From assembly GCA_039519185.1 (NCBI GenBank), contig CM076847.1, positions 23,867,251 to 23,931,250 of the forward strand: a stretch of DNA of 64,000 bases, in the 5' to 3' direction. The DNA comes from Astragalus membranaceus. Its lineage: Eukaryota > Streptophyta > Magnoliopsida > Fabales > Fabaceae. Under the pieces are notes generated by a model. That model was not told the origin of the DNA. It made no database searches and saw nothing but the letters and a program-made list of their open reading frames with translations. Both the position numbers and the translations under genes were made by a program. Positions 1-11,547 of this stretch are shown here, one piece after another (the stretch's first letter is position 1; the number at the start of each line of letters is the position of its first letter).

Positions 1-1500
1 AATAATTTTTATTTATTTGTTTAGGTACCTAAATAGTACAGTTTTGCAAAATACCTCTCAGGGTACAGAAGTTTGACAGCTTCTGTTAGCTAAATTGTAA
101 CCCCGTTTTCTCTTTGAATTCTCAACCAAATGAAGGAAATCGTGTCTACTTTCCAATGAAACAAACCCCACGCAATTCGGGCCAATAATGAAGTCACAAT
201 CACAAAAATACTGGACACCTATCAAAACGGCTTCAAAACGAAATTTCAGCATATCAATTCCCTCTTTGCACAACAACCCCTAGAAACCAGATTTTTAACG
301 AATCCACATCACGATATGATCGACAACCACAACCCACCCGCCATTATCAAGAATCATCATCAACATCATATATCATCAAAATCAATCATCACATAAAGAC
401 AAACACCATTGAAGACTCAATAACAAAACATCATGCGAAATAACAACAATAGCAACATCGCACCATTCGTAAGGTACAAAACGGTGACCACGATTCGAAA
501 ACGGAGTCGGATGATACCAAGGACTAAATCTGAACCGAATACGAGGGACGTTGTTATTCATGGAATTTTCGACAGTTCTGAATGTTTTGAAGTTGGTCTT
601 CACGGGGAGAATCCAAGATTTTGTAAAGCAAACATAGAATGGTGGTGCTTGGTGGAGTTGCTGTAACAGCGACCAAAGCGAGGATGGCGTCGTGACTGTG
701 CACCGAAACAGTGAGACGGACGCGAGGGAAGGAGAGGGCTCCAGTTCAGACTTCCTCGTAGCCTAGTGGTGTGGCTTCGTGGTTGTCCTGGTTGTGATGG
801 GGGGTCGTTTCGTGAAGGGGAGGTACGGTGGTGGAAGCGACAGTGCAAGGGGGAGAGGCAGCTCGCGAAGGGGAGGAGCACGGTTTCTGGTGCGATTTCA
901 CCTAGCAAAACGAAGCCACAATCGATGAAACTAAGGCCATAATCGAATTCAGCAGTGAATTCCGAGTGGGTGTGCGAAGTTTGGGGTTCGACCGCGGTGT
1001 AGGGAGTGAGAACGAAGTGGAAGAAGAAGCTAGAGGGTTTTGGCCGCGGCTGCGCGAGAGGAAGAAGAAGAACAGCGAACCGGGTCGGGTTCTGGGTCGC
1101 TCGCTCGTGGGCTGGGCAAGGCGCTGGGTTGAATTTAGTAAGCAGGAGGGGGTGTGCGCATGAAACAAGGGGGTGTATCATTAAAAATACTTAAAAATCT
1201 ATTTTAAAATATTTTTAAAGCCCATTTTCATTACAATTACCATTCTAACACCTCCATAGCCCAAAATAACTTATAACATAAATAACATTTAAATAATAAT
1301 ATTTATAAAAATAAAATAAATATATAATAACAATTATATATTAACAATAGCATATAAAGTACATTTAAATATGTTTTCGACCAATTTTAATAACTCATAT
1401 ACACAATAAATTGAGATATTTTAATCTTATCACTTAATTATAATACATACCACAAGTACAAACTAAAAGAACCACAACGCACCGAAATTGGGGTGTTACA
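1..1500 (-). mobile_element. Partial LTR of a Ty3/gypsy element, reverse orientation
   Basis: Read on the minus strand from 1500, the sequence opens with TGTAACACCCCAATTTC, the usual start of a Tekay-type plant LTR, and runs off the left edge of the window. No coding domain is visible; the short ORFs here have no family features. Its right edge abuts the plus-strand element with a single base between. If this LTR belongs to its own insertion, the host 5-mer just outside it would be GTAGA (1501 plus 11553-11556); the partner lies outside the window. Bases 471-1501 recur at 8240-9270. Family assignment is inferred from terminus and style only. Confidence 0.65.
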
Positions 1501-2630
1501 GTGTAACATCCTCAAAATAATTAATCGAATTATTTGGATGTTAACCCAATTAAATCAATTTAGTACATAACTGGTAAATTTATTGAGTGCTAAAATTACT
1601 TATTTGATGACATTAGATCTTTAACCGGATAATACGGGTCAAGGAAGTTTCGAAATCGGAATAAGGAATTAAGATCAATACGGTAATTGGACCACGCTAC
1701 CACTTATTTATTAATTAAATAAGTATGTGTGTGTGTGTTAAATGAAAGAAGAAAGGAAAGAATAAAAGAAAGAAAAAGAGGAAAGAAAGAAAACGCAGAA
1801 GAGAAAAGAAGCAGAGGGGAAAAGAAGAGAAGAGGAGAAGAGAAAGAAGAAGAAGAGAAAGAGGAGAAGAAGGGTTTCCATCACCACCCAAACACCAAGT
1901 TTTTCACCATCATCATCACCTTCCTACTAGCTTCCTTTACCCCTAGTTTTGGTGAGCTTATTTTCCCCTTTTCCCCTCTATTTGAATTTCGAATTTGGGA
2001 TGATTTGGGGGATTGATGATGATTTTGGTTGGTTATTCATGATTTGAAGCAAGCCCAAGGAAGATTGAAAGTGGATTGAAGCTCGATTCGAGGTTGAGAG
2101 CGGATTGGTGATTATAGGGTTTCGTTTGGGGATTTTTGGAGTCTCGGTGATTTCGGCTCGGTGACGGCTCTCGCGTCAAGGGTGAGTTTTACTCGCGCTT
2201 AGGATGTTTTTGTGTTTCGATAATTTTTACGTTTATTGATTTCGAGGGATTTTGAGATAAAAACCGTTATTTGAAAATATGTCGCGTTTTGATACAATTC
2301 GGTTACAATGAGTCTTTGATGATTTGATTGATTGTGAAATGTTGAATTCTTATGTGATGTTGTGATTGCTTGGGCTGTTTTCGGTCGAAACGAGAATCGT
2401 TCGAGAAATTTTGGGTCAAAAACCGTTATTTCGGAATATGTCGTGTTTTGGTAAAATCCGTTTTGATTGAGTTTTTGATTGGATAGATTGATTGTGTGAC
2501 TTTGATTGGGACTGTTTTTATGGTTGTCAAATCTGTTTTCAATCGGAACGAGAATCGGAATTGAGCGGAATCGCGGTTTTCGCGCGAAACCGCCAAAATC
2601 TGCCCTTGACAGACCCCCTTGCTGTCTGTT

Positions 2631-2745
2631 CGCGCGCCGTTTGGGCGCCACACGCCACTCACGCGCCAGTTGGCAGAACCTGCTGTCTGTCCGCGCGGCG
2701 TTTGCGCGCCACGCGCCACTCGCGCGCCAATTGGCAGAATTTCAG
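2631..2745 (+). repeat. GC-rich minisatellite in the Tekay LTR
   Basis: Two imperfect copies of a unit of about 60 bp, rich in CGCGCC and ending in TTGGCAGAA. The matching place in the second LTR (about 10400-10497) lacks a short CGCGCC-containing segment, so the array differs in length between the two LTRs. Confidence 0.7.
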
Positions 2746-3005
2746 CAACCAAACACTGTTTTTCGTTTCGCGATAACTTTTAATCCGGGAACCCGATTGA
2801 GGTGTTCTAAGATGCGTTGGAAAGCTTATTCAGAGGCCTAACTGAATATTCTATTTTTAAGGTAAAATGAACTGTTTTTGGAGTCGTAAATTGTGTCGAA
2901 AAGTGGTCAACTAGAGTGCGAGTGTGAACTTGGATTTTTATAAAATGTGGATCAAAGTGTTTCATTGATTGTCTGATTTGATGGACCGTGGGTTCATAGT
3001 ACTGT

Positions 3006-3006
<1 letters not shown>

Positions 3007-3080
<74 letters not shown>
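3007..3080. repeat. TA microsatellite in the Tekay LTR
   Basis: Uninterrupted TA dinucleotides. The second LTR carries a tract of slightly different length at about 10766-10833. Confidence 0.9.
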
Positions 3081-3082
<2 letters not shown>

Positions 3083-3181
3083 ATATCGAGTTTGGGTGAC
3101 GACCCATGTTGACATACTAGGCGGGGAAGTCATGAACCCTTACCCTAGGCTCTGTGCCATTAGGAAACACTATTGGTTATG

Positions 3182-3340
3182 GGGTTCGCCGGGATTAGCA
3201 GTGTGTGCAGTCGGTGTTATGTTAAGAGTTATGTGCTACGTTCGCCGGGATTAGCAGTGCGTGCAGTCGGTGTCGTACTAAGTTATAATACTATTACACG
3301 GTTCACCGGGATTAGCAGTGCGTGCAGTCGGTGTCGTGAC
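3182..3340 (+). repeat. Three-copy repeat of about 60 bp in the LTR
   Basis: The core GGGATTAGCAGTG, followed by GCAGTCGGTG, occurs three times at about 60-bp spacing. It recurs in the second LTR near 10940-11095. Function unknown. Confidence 0.75.
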
Positions 3341-3795
3341 AAACCTTAAAAATGTTTTAATCGGACCGAGAGTGTTAGTAGGGGTTCCGGTAGAACTCAC
3401 TGAGATTGTATCTCACTGTTTAAATGTTGTTGTTTTACAGATAAACAGGGACAGAAGAAACCTCAGAGGCACGAGTAGGTGGCCCCGGGAGGAGAATGAT
3501 GACTTAGCTTTATGTTCAAGTTTATTTTCCTTCTGTTGCCCATGTATTACAACACTATGGCATTAGTGTTTTGTTTATCCTTTTCCGCTTTCTTGTATGA
3601 CTCTGATTACCACAGTTGCTGACAATTATGGTCTGAGTACCGTATGATCTTATTTGTGTATAAGATGGTTATGTTGTATTTCAGCAAAATTTTATAATGG
3701 TATTCAGTGTCTAGGCAGGAAATTATTATCTCTGATGTTTATATTTTGGCACGCTTTGGTATTTTTACAAGTTAATTATACCGGGGTGTTACAGT

Positions 3796-3807
3796 TGGTA
3801 TCAGAGC
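3796..3807 (+). promoter_or_regulatory. Primer binding site, tRNA-iMet type
   Basis: TGGTATCAGAGC lies two bases after the LTR end. It is the usual complement of the 3' end of plant initiator tRNA-Met and primes minus-strand DNA synthesis in Ty3/gypsy and copia elements. Confidence 0.9.
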
Positions 3808-3927
3808 GGTTCGACCTAGTCGGACTTAGCTGTTAGGGTCTTTACTTTCTCCAGTCGTGATTTTCTTAGTATGCTATTAGACATTGAGCTTGATCAACTT
3901 AATACTTTGTGCATATTTCGCAGAATC

Positions 3928-6900
3928 ATGGCCAGAAGAGGTAGAGGCGTTCCTCCTCCTGTTGATCCAAACTTTGAATGGATGCAGAATGTCATTGAGA
4001 ATCAGCAAAAGATGATGCAGGATATGTTGCAAATGCAGCATGACCAAATGGCTCTGCAGCAGCCCAATGTTCAACCTCATCAGGAAGATCCTAACCGGAC
4101 ATATTTCCAATTCCAAAAGATGAAGCCCCCGACTTACAAGGGTGGACCGGATCCAATGACCGCCTACTATTGGATTGATTCAATGGAGAAAATTTTTCAA
4201 ACCTTGCAATGCGGGGAGGAAGAGAGAGTAATATGTGCAGCAAATGTGCTCGATGAAGATGCCCACACCTGGTGGTGTAATGCAAGACAAATGATGGAAC
4301 TCCAAGGAACTCCCCTCACTTGGGACAACTTCAAAGAAGTGTTTCTGAAGCAATATTTCCCTTCAGTGAAGAAACTAAGCAAGCAAGCGGAGTTTGTGAA
4401 TCTCAAACAAGGTGATGTGTCGGTTGGGGAATATGCTGCGAAATTTGAAAGACTGTCTCAGTTCTATGAGTTGGGATGGTATGCCCCAAATGATATGTGG
4501 AAAATGCAAATGTTCAAAGAAGGTCTCCGAGCTGATGTGAGCCAGGGACTCAGTTCTTACACTTTGGTTAACTATCCTGCCTTAGTGCAACAAGCATATG
4601 TTGCTGAGGAGGATCTGAGGAAAATGTATGCTGAAAAGAAAGACTATTGGAAGGGCAAGAAAAAGGTTGCTGAATCTTCTACTCCAAGCAGGCAAATCAA
4701 GGGAAACAATTATAAAGGAAAGCAGGTACAATCCTTTGACTCATCAAAGTTCCGCAAATGTGACACTTGTGGAAGACATCATCAGGGTGATTGTCGACAA
4801 AGGCCAAACCGGTGCTATAATTGTAACGAGGAGGGCCACTATTCAAATGAATACCCGAAAAAGAAGAATTTTCAAGGAGCACCCAATGCTCCTAGGCAGG
4901 GGCGAATCAACACCTTGGATGCTCGAACCATCACTCCTACTGATAATCTTCTGAGGGGTACGGGATCTCTTTTTAATAACTCAGTCAATATTTTATATGA
5001 TTCCGGTGCAACTCATTGTTTTATATCACAAGCATGTGTCGATCGGTTGGGTTTAGCATTATCTGAGCTATCCGAACCGATAACTATTTTAACTGCTGCC
5101 AAGGGTCGTGTCCAGACCCAATCGTTGTGTGAAAATTGCCTACTTGTCATAGGGGACAGACAATTTGTTGTGAAATTTATTTGCTTGCCTATGAGAAGTA
5201 TGGACATTGTTCTGGGTATGAATTGGATGGCTGAAAATCATGTAACAATCAACTGTGCCGATCGAACCATTAGCTTCGCCTCCGAATCCGTAGGATTGAC
5301 ACAGGCAGATTCTGAAGTGATGATCTCTTACACCGAAGCGAGCCAGTCATTATTCCAAGGTGTGGAAGCTATTCTTATTATGTTGTCTGCATCTACTGAA
5401 ACGGGTTTAGATTTGTCATCTGTGCAAGTGGTAAATGAATTTCTAGATGTCTTTCCAGAAGAGGTTTCATCCTTACCTCCTGAGCGAGAGGTAGAATTTT
5501 CTATAGAATTGGTTCCTGGTACAGGATCAATATCTATTGCTCCTTATAGAATGTCTCCTCTAGAATTAAAGGAATTAAAGTCCCAACTTGAAGAATTAAT
5601 ATCAAAGAGGTTCATCCGACCGAGTGCCTCTCCATGGGGTGCTCCGGTGTTGCTAGTTAAGAAGAAAGACGGAAGCATGAGATTGTGTATTGACTACCGC
5701 CAACTCAACAAGGTGACGATTAAAAACAAATATCCATTGCCAAGGATAGACGATTTGCTTGACCAACTTCGAGGTGCAGTGGTATTTTCAAAAATTGATC
5801 TGAGATCGGGCTATCATCAAATAAAGGTACGAGCCTTAGATATTCCGAAGACAGCTTTCCGTACGAGGTATGGACATTACGAGTTCGTAGTAATGCCCTT
5901 CGGTTTGACTAATGCTCCAGCGGTATTTATGGATTACATGAACCGAGTATTCCATATTTATCTCGATCAGTTTGTGGTAGTTTTTATTGATGATATCTTG
6001 GTGTACTCTAAGACCATTGGGGACCATGTTCAACATCCCCGCATTGTTCTGAACGTACTCCGAGAAAAGAAATTGTATGCTAAGCCGTCGAAGTGTGACT
6101 TCTGGATGTCGGAAGTGAAATTTTTGGGACACGTGATTTCCCAGTCGGGAGTTGCGGTGGATCCCAGTAAGGTGGAAGCGGTGTTGAATTGGGAGCGACC
6201 AACATCTGTTACAGAAATAAGAAGTTTCTTGGGTCTAGCTGGTTACTATAGAAGGTTTATTCAAGGTTTTTCACAATTGGTTCTTCCACTTACTCGGTTA
6301 ACTCGTAAGGGCCAACCGTTTACATGGGATGCCGATTGTGAGGAGTGTTTTCAAGAGTTGAAAGTTAGGTTAACTTCTGCTCCAATCCTAATTCTTCCAG
6401 ATCCGTCTTTGGATTTTCAAATTTTCAGCGATGCTTCTGGGAAGGGTTTAGGATGTGTTCTAATGCAGAACCAACAAGTTGTAGCTTATGCCTCCCGACA
6501 GTTGAAGACTCATGAAGAGAATTATCCGACTCATGATTTGGAGTTGGCAGCTATTGTGTACGCACTGAAGATTTGGAGACATTACCTATATGGGTCTCGT
6601 TTCGAAGTCTTCAGTGATCATAAAAGCTTGAAGTATTTGTTTGATCAAAAGGAGTTGAATAACAGGCAAAGAAGGTGGGTGGAATTTCTGAAGGATTATG
6701 ACTTCGAATTGAAATATCATCCGGGAAAGGCTAATGTTGTAGCCGATGCACTAAGTAGGAAATCCATTCACATAGCAAAGTTTATGATGCATGAAATGGA
6801 ATTGTTGGAGTCCTTTAGAGACTTGAATTTTAATGCAAGATCAAGGAAGAACCGGTTAGTGTTGAGCCACATGAGGATCTCTAGTTCATTAAGGGATTCT

Positions 6901-8256
6901 ATTCGCTTAGCACAGGAGATTGATGTGAAGATACAATCACAAAAAGTGTTGCCAGATTTCACCGAAGATAGTGATGGAGTTATTTGTTTCAACGGTAGGA
7001 TCTGTGTGCCCGATAATGAAGATATTAAAAAGCAAGTGCTAGAGGAAGCACACCGAAGTTTATTTTCTGTACATCCTGGATCCACCAAGATGTATAGGGA
7101 TTTAAAGCAGATGTATTGGTGGCATGGAATGAAGTTAGAGATTGCTGAGTTTGTATCTCAATGCTTGACTTGCCAAAGAGTTAAGATCGAACATCAGAAG
7201 CCTGTTGGTCTGTTACGGCCACTGGACGTGCCAGTGTGGAAGTGGGAAGACATTTCCATGGATTTTGTAATGGCATTGCCAAGGTCTCAAGCCGGTAACG
7301 ACTCCATTTGGGTAGTTGTGGATCGGTTAACTAAATCAGCTCATTTTATTCCAGTTCGTTCTAGCAGTAAAGTATCCAAGTTAGCTGAGGTGTATTTGAA
7401 GAACATAGTAAGGTTACATGGGGTTCCTACCAGTATAGTGTCGGATCGAGATCCGAAATTCACTTCTCGATTTTGGAAAGCTCTGAATGAAGCATTGGGA
7501 ACTAAAGTACTTCTTAGTACCGCTTATCACCCGCAGACCGATGGTCAGACCGAGAGAACTATCCAGACATTAGAGGATATGCTTGGGGCTTCGGTACTTG
7601 ATAATGGGAAGAAGTGGGAGGATCATCTTCCGTTGGTTGAATTTTCATATAACAACAGTTATCATTCCAGTATCGGAATGGCACCTTTTGAGGCATTGTA
7701 TGGAAGGAAATGTAGAACTCCATTGTGTTGGTGGGAAGTCGGTGAGAACCGATTGTTAGGACCTGAGATGATTCGAGACACTACTGAAAAGATCCGCCAA
7801 ATCAGGGAAAGAATGAAAGCTGCTCAAAGTAGGCAAAAGAGTTATGCCGACAAAAGGAGAAGGCCGTTAGAGTTTGAGTCTGGTGATCATGTGTTTTTGA
7901 GATTGTCACCAACAATTGGCACAGGTAGAGCATTACGAGTGAAGAAACTCAGTCCTCGGTATATTGGACCCTTCCAAATTATCGAGCGAGTTGGGCCTCT
8001 TGCATACCGTATCGCCTTGCCTCCACCATTGTCGAATCTACATGATGTATTCCATGTGTCTCAGTTGCGGAAGTACATTTCCGATCCAAGTCAACCGTTA
8101 GATTTTGAAACGATTGACCTCCGACCAGACTTATCTTTCCAACCTCATCCACATTACATCATGGAACGTGGCGAGAGGACGCTACGGACGAAGTCAATTC
8201 CCATTGTCAAGGTGGTCTGGGATGGTTTTTCCGTCGAGGAAGGTACAAAACGGTGA
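3928..8256 (+). CDS. Gag-pol polyprotein, Tekay/Del-type, 3'-truncated
   Basis: One open frame of 1442 codons from the ATG at 3928; an in-frame ATG at 3871 lies in the leader, just before a TTTCGCAG acceptor-like site. Order with rough residues: Gag, a CCHC-type knuckle (about 296-309) whose last Cys is Tyr, protease DSGATH (358), reverse transcriptase with FIDDILVYSK (about 686), RNase H (830-950), and integrase (1040-1270) with its zinc-binding H/C residues, SDRD and the HPQTDGQTE segment. RT motifs place it in the Tekay/Del chromovirus lineage. It stops just inside the integrase C-terminal region: the frame enters the duplicated reverse LTR at 8240 and ends 5 codons later, so a chromodomain and polypurine tract are missing. 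No frameshift or nonsense codon elsewhere. Confidence 0.92.
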   Translation: MARRGRGVPPPVDPNFEWMQNVIENQQKMMQDMLQMQHDQMALQQPNVQPHQEDPNRTYFQFQKMKPPTYKGGPDPMTAYYWIDSMEKIFQTLQCGEEERVICAANVLDEDAHTWWCNARQMMELQGTPLTWDNFKEVFLKQYFPSVKKLSKQAEFVNLKQGDVSVGEYAAKFERLSQFYELGWYAPNDMWKMQMFKEGLRADVSQGLSSYTLVNYPALVQQAYVAEEDLRKMYAEKKDYWKGKKKVAESSTPSRQIKGNNYKGKQVQSFDSSKFRKCDTCGRHHQGDCRQRPNRCYNCNEEGHYSNEYPKKKNFQGAPNAPRQGRINTLDARTITPTDNLLRGTGSLFNNSVNILYDSGATHCFISQACVDRLGLALSELSEPITILTAAKGRVQTQSLCENCLLVIGDRQFVVKFICLPMRSMDIVLGMNWMAENHVTINCADRTISFASESVGLTQADSEVMISYTEASQSLFQGVEAILIMLSASTETGLDLSSVQVVNEFLDVFPEEVSSLPPEREVEFSIELVPGTGSISIAPYRMSPLELKELKSQLEELISKRFIRPSASPWGAPVLLVKKKDGSMRLCIDYRQLNKVTIKNKYPLPRIDDLLDQLRGAVVFSKIDLRSGYHQIKVRALDIPKTAFRTRYGHYEFVVMPFGLTNAPAVFMDYMNRVFHIYLDQFVVVFIDDILVYSKTIGDHVQHPRIVLNVLREKKLYAKPSKCDFWMSEVKFLGHVISQSGVAVDPSKVEAVLNWERPTSVTEIRSFLGLAGYYRRFIQGFSQLVLPLTRLTRKGQPFTWDADCEECFQELKVRLTSAPILILPDPSLDFQIFSDASGKGLGCVLMQNQQVVAYASRQLKTHEENYPTHDLELAAIVYALKIWRHYLYGSRFEVFSDHKSLKYLFDQKELNNRQRRWVEFLKDYDFELKYHPGKANVVADALSRKSIHIAKFMMHEMELLESFRDLNFNARSRKNRLVLSHMRISSSLRDSIRLAQEIDVKIQSQKVLPDFTEDSDGVICFNGRICVPDNEDIKKQVLEEAHRSLFSVHPGSTKMYRDLKQMYWWHGMKLEIAEFVSQCLTCQRVKIEHQKPVGLLRPLDVPVWKWEDISMDFVMALPRSQAGNDSIWVVVDRLTKSAHFIPVRSSSKVSKLAEVYLKNIVRLHGVPTSIVSDRDPKFTSRFWKALNEALGTKVLLSTAYHPQTDGQTERTIQTLEDMLGASVLDNGKKWEDHLPLVEFSYNNSYHSSIGMAPFEALYGRKCRTPLCWWEVGENRLLGPEMIRDTTEKIRQIRERMKAAQSRQKSYADKRRRPLEFESGDHVFLRLSPTIGTGRALRVKKLSPRYIGPFQIIERVGPLAYRIALPPPLSNLHDVFHVSQLRKYISDPSQPLDFETIDLRPDLSFQPHPHYIMERGERTLRTKSIPIVKVVWDGFSVEEGTKR

Positions 8257-9270
8257 CCACGATTCGAAAACGGAGTCGGATGATACCAAGGACTAAATCT
8301 GAACCGAATACGAGGGACGTTGTTATTCATGGAATTTTCGACAGTTCTGAATGTTTTGAAGTTGGTCTTCACGGGGAGAATCCAAGATTTTGTAAAGCAA
8401 ACATAGAATGGTGGTGCTTGGTGGAGTTGCTGTAACAGCGACCAAAGCGAGGATGGCGTCGTGACTGTGCACCGAAACAGTGAGACGGACGCGAGGGAAG
8501 GAGAGGGCTCCAGTTCAGACTTCCTCGTAGCCCAGTGGTGTGGCTTCGTGGTTGTCCTGGTTGTGATGGGGGGTCGTTTCGTGAAGGGGAGGTACGGTGG
8601 TGGAAGCGACAGTGCAAGGGGGAGAGGCAGCTCGCGAAGGGGAGGAGCACGGTTTCTGGTGCGATTTCACCTAGCAAAACGAAGCCACAATCGGTGAAAC
8701 TAAGGCCATAATCGAATTCAGCAGTGAATTCCGAGTGGGTGTGCGAAGTTTGGGGTTCGACCGCGGTGTAGGGAGTGAGAACGAAGTGGAAGAAGAAGCT
8801 AGAGGGTTTTGGCCGCGGCTGCGCGAGAGGAAGAAGAAGAACAGCGAACCGGGTCGGGTTCTGGGTCGCTCGCTCGTGGGCTGGGCAAGGCGCTGGGCTG
8901 AATTTAGTAAGCAGGAGGGGGTGTGCGCATGAAACAAGGGGGTGTATCATTAAAAATACTTAAAAATCTATTTTAAAATATTTTTAAAGCCCATTTTCAT
9001 TACAATTACCATTCTAACACCTCCATAGCCCAAAATAACTTATAACATAAATAACATTTAAATAATAATATTTATAAAAATAAAATAAATATATAATAAC
9101 AATTATATATTAACAATAGCATATAAAGTACATTTAAATATGTTTTCGACCAATTTTAATAACTCAAATACACAATAAATTGAGATATTTTAATCTTATC
9201 ACTTAATTATAATACATACCACAAGTACAAACTAAAAGAACCACAACGCACCGAAATTGGGGTGTTACAG
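8240..9270 (-). mobile_element. Second copy of the reverse LTR fragment
   Basis: This is a copy of 471-1501, including the terminal TACAG, inserted between truncated pol and the second LTR. It occupies the place where pol end, 3' UTR and polypurine tract should be. Confidence 0.85.
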
Positions 9271-10763
9271 TGTAACATCCTCAAAATAATTAATCGAATT
9301 ATTTGGATGTTAACCCAATTAAATCAATTTAGTACATAACTGGTAAATTTATTGAGTGCTAAAATTACTTATTTGATGACATTAGATCTTTAACCGGATA
9401 ATACGGGTCAAGGAAGTTTCGAAATCGGAATAAGGAATTAAGATCAATACGGTAATTGGACCACGCTACCACTTATTTATTAATTAAATAAGTATGTGTG
9501 TGTGTGTTAAATGAAAGAAGAAAGGAAAGAATAAAAGAAAGAAAAAGAGGAAAGAAAGAAAACGCAGAAGAGAAAAGAAGCAGAGGAGAAAAGAAGAGAA
9601 GAGGAGAAAAGAAAGAAGAAGAAGAGAAAGAGGAGAAGAAGGGTTTCCATGACCACCCAAACACCAAGTTTTTCACCATCATCATCACCTTCCTACTAGC
9701 TTCCTTTCCCCCTAGTTTTGGTGAGCTTATTTTCCTCTTTTCCCCTCTATTTGAATTTCGAATTTGGGATGATTTGGGGGATTGATGATGATTTTGGTTG
9801 GTTATTCATGATTTGAAGCAAGCCCAAGGAAGATTGAAAGTGGATTGAAGCTCGATTCGAGGTTGAGAGCGGATTGGTGATTATAGGGTTTCGTTTGGGG
9901 ATTTTTGGAGTCTCGGTGATTTCGGCTCGGTGACGGCTCTCGCGTCAAGGGTGAGTTTTACTCGCGCTTAGGATGTTTTTGTGTTTCGATAATTTTTACG
10001 TTTATTGATTTCGAGGGATTTTGAGATAAAAACCGTTATTTGAAAATATGTCGCGTTTTGATACAATTCGGTTACAATGAGTCTTTGATGATTTGATTGA
10101 TTGTGAAATGTTGAATTCTTATGTGATGTTGTGATTGCTTGGGCTGTTTTCGGTCGAAACGAGAATCGTTCGAGAAATTTTGGGTCAAAAACCGTTATTT
10201 TGGAATATGTCGTGTTTTGGTAAAATCCGTTTTGATTGAGTTTTTGATTGGATAGATTGATTGTGTGACTTTGATTGGGACTGTTTTTATGGTTGTCAAA
10301 TCTGTTTTCAATCGGAACGAGAATCGGAATTGAGCGGAATCGCGGTTTTCGCGCGAAACCGCCAAAATCTGCCCTTGACAGACCCCCTTGCTGTCTGTTC
10401 GCGCGCCGTTTGCGCGCCACGCGCCACTCACGCGCCAGTTGGCAGAACCTGCTGTCTGTCCGCGCGGCGTTTGCGCGCCACGCGCCAATTGGCAGAATTT
10501 CAGCAACCAAACACTGTTTTTCGTTTCGCGATAACTTTTAATCCGGGAACCCGATTGAGGTGTTCTAAGATGCGTTGGAAAGCTTATTCAGAGGCCTAAC
10601 TGAATATTCTATTTTTAAGGTAAAATGAACTGTTTTTGGAGTCGTAAATTGTGTCGAAAAGTGGTCAACTAGAGTGCGAGTGTGAACTTGGATTTTTATA
10701 AAATGTGGATCAAAGTGTTTCATTGATTGTCTGATTTGATGGACCGTGGGTTCATAGTACTGT

Positions 10764-10836
<73 letters not shown>

Positions 10837-11547
10837 ATATCGAGTTTGGGTGACGACCCATGTTGACATACTAGGCGGGGAAGTCATGAACCCTTACCCT
10901 AGGCTCTGTGCCATTAGGAAACACTATTGGTTATGGGGTTCGCCGTGATTAGCAGTGTGTGCAGTCGGTGTTATGTTAAGAGTTATGTGCTACGTTCGCC
11001 GGGATTAGCAGTGTGTGCAGTCGGTGTCGTACTAAGTTATAATACTATTACACGGTTCACCGGGATTAGCAGTGCGTGCAGTCGGTGTCGTGTCAAACCT
11101 TAAAAATGTTTTAATCGGACCGAGAGTGTTAGTAGGGGTTCCGGTAGAACTCACTGAGATTGTATCTCACTGTTTAAATGTTGTTGTTTTACAGATAAAC
11201 AGGGACAGAAGAAACCTCGGAGGCACGAGTAGGTGGCCCCGGGAGGAGAATGATGACTTAGCTTTATGTTCAAGTTTATTTTCCTTCTGTTGCCCATGTA
11301 TTACAACACTATGGCATTAGTGTTTTGTTTATCCTTTTCCGCTTTCTTGTATGACTCTGATTACCACAGTTGCTGACAATTATGGTCTGAGTACCGTATG
11401 ATCTTATTTGTGTATAAGATGGTTATGTTGTATTTCAGCAAAATTTTATAATGGTATTCAGTGTCTAGGCAGGAAATTATTATCTCTGATGTTTATATTT
11501 TGGCACGCTTTGGTATTTTTACAAGTTAATTATACCGGGGTGTTACA
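9271..11547 (+). mobile_element. Second Tekay LTR, best read as a solo LTR
   Basis: 2277 bp, TGTAACATCC to GGGGTGTTACA, with TACAG on both sides (9266-9270 and 11548-11552). No polypurine tract precedes it. The flanking copies of TACAG make it look like a complete solo-LTR insertion carried within the duplication. Confidence 0.85.

Larger units (their letters stand above)
1502..3793 (+). mobile_element. 5' LTR of Tekay-type Ty3/gypsy element
   Basis: The LTR runs from TGTAACATCC to GGGGTGTTACA, with TG..CA ends and 2292 bp length. It is preceded by TACAG (1497-1501); the same 5-mer follows the second LTR at 11548-11552. A tRNA-iMet primer binding site follows it. Inside are a purine-rich stretch near 1740-1875, a GC-rich minisatellite (2631-2745), a TA microsatellite and a three-copy 60-bp repeat. 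Neither the purine-rich ORF nor the others look coding. Confidence 0.9.
471..11547 (+). repeat. Tandem duplication at the Tekay locus, offset 7769 bp
   Basis: Bases 471-3793 (reverse-LTR fragment plus LTR) recur at 8240-11547 in the same order. About four single-base differences are visible over the first 1030 bp and roughly ten plus a few indels over the LTR. The left break joins the end of pol to the inside of the reverse LTR through a shared AAGGTACA. This is a segmental duplication, not a normal 5'/3' LTR pair: it carries flanking sequence and the pre-insertion 5-mer TACAG with it. Confidence 0.85.

Noticed and set aside
600..1181. 193-codon minus-strand frame in the reverse LTR, repeated at 8369-8950
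   Set aside because: Lies within LTR sequence, low-complexity composition, no recognised domain; duplicated only because the DNA is duplicated.
1729..2016. Lys/Glu-rich frame in the Tekay LTRs
   Set aside because: Encoded by an AG-rich tract; no domain, and differences between the copies are not codon-like.
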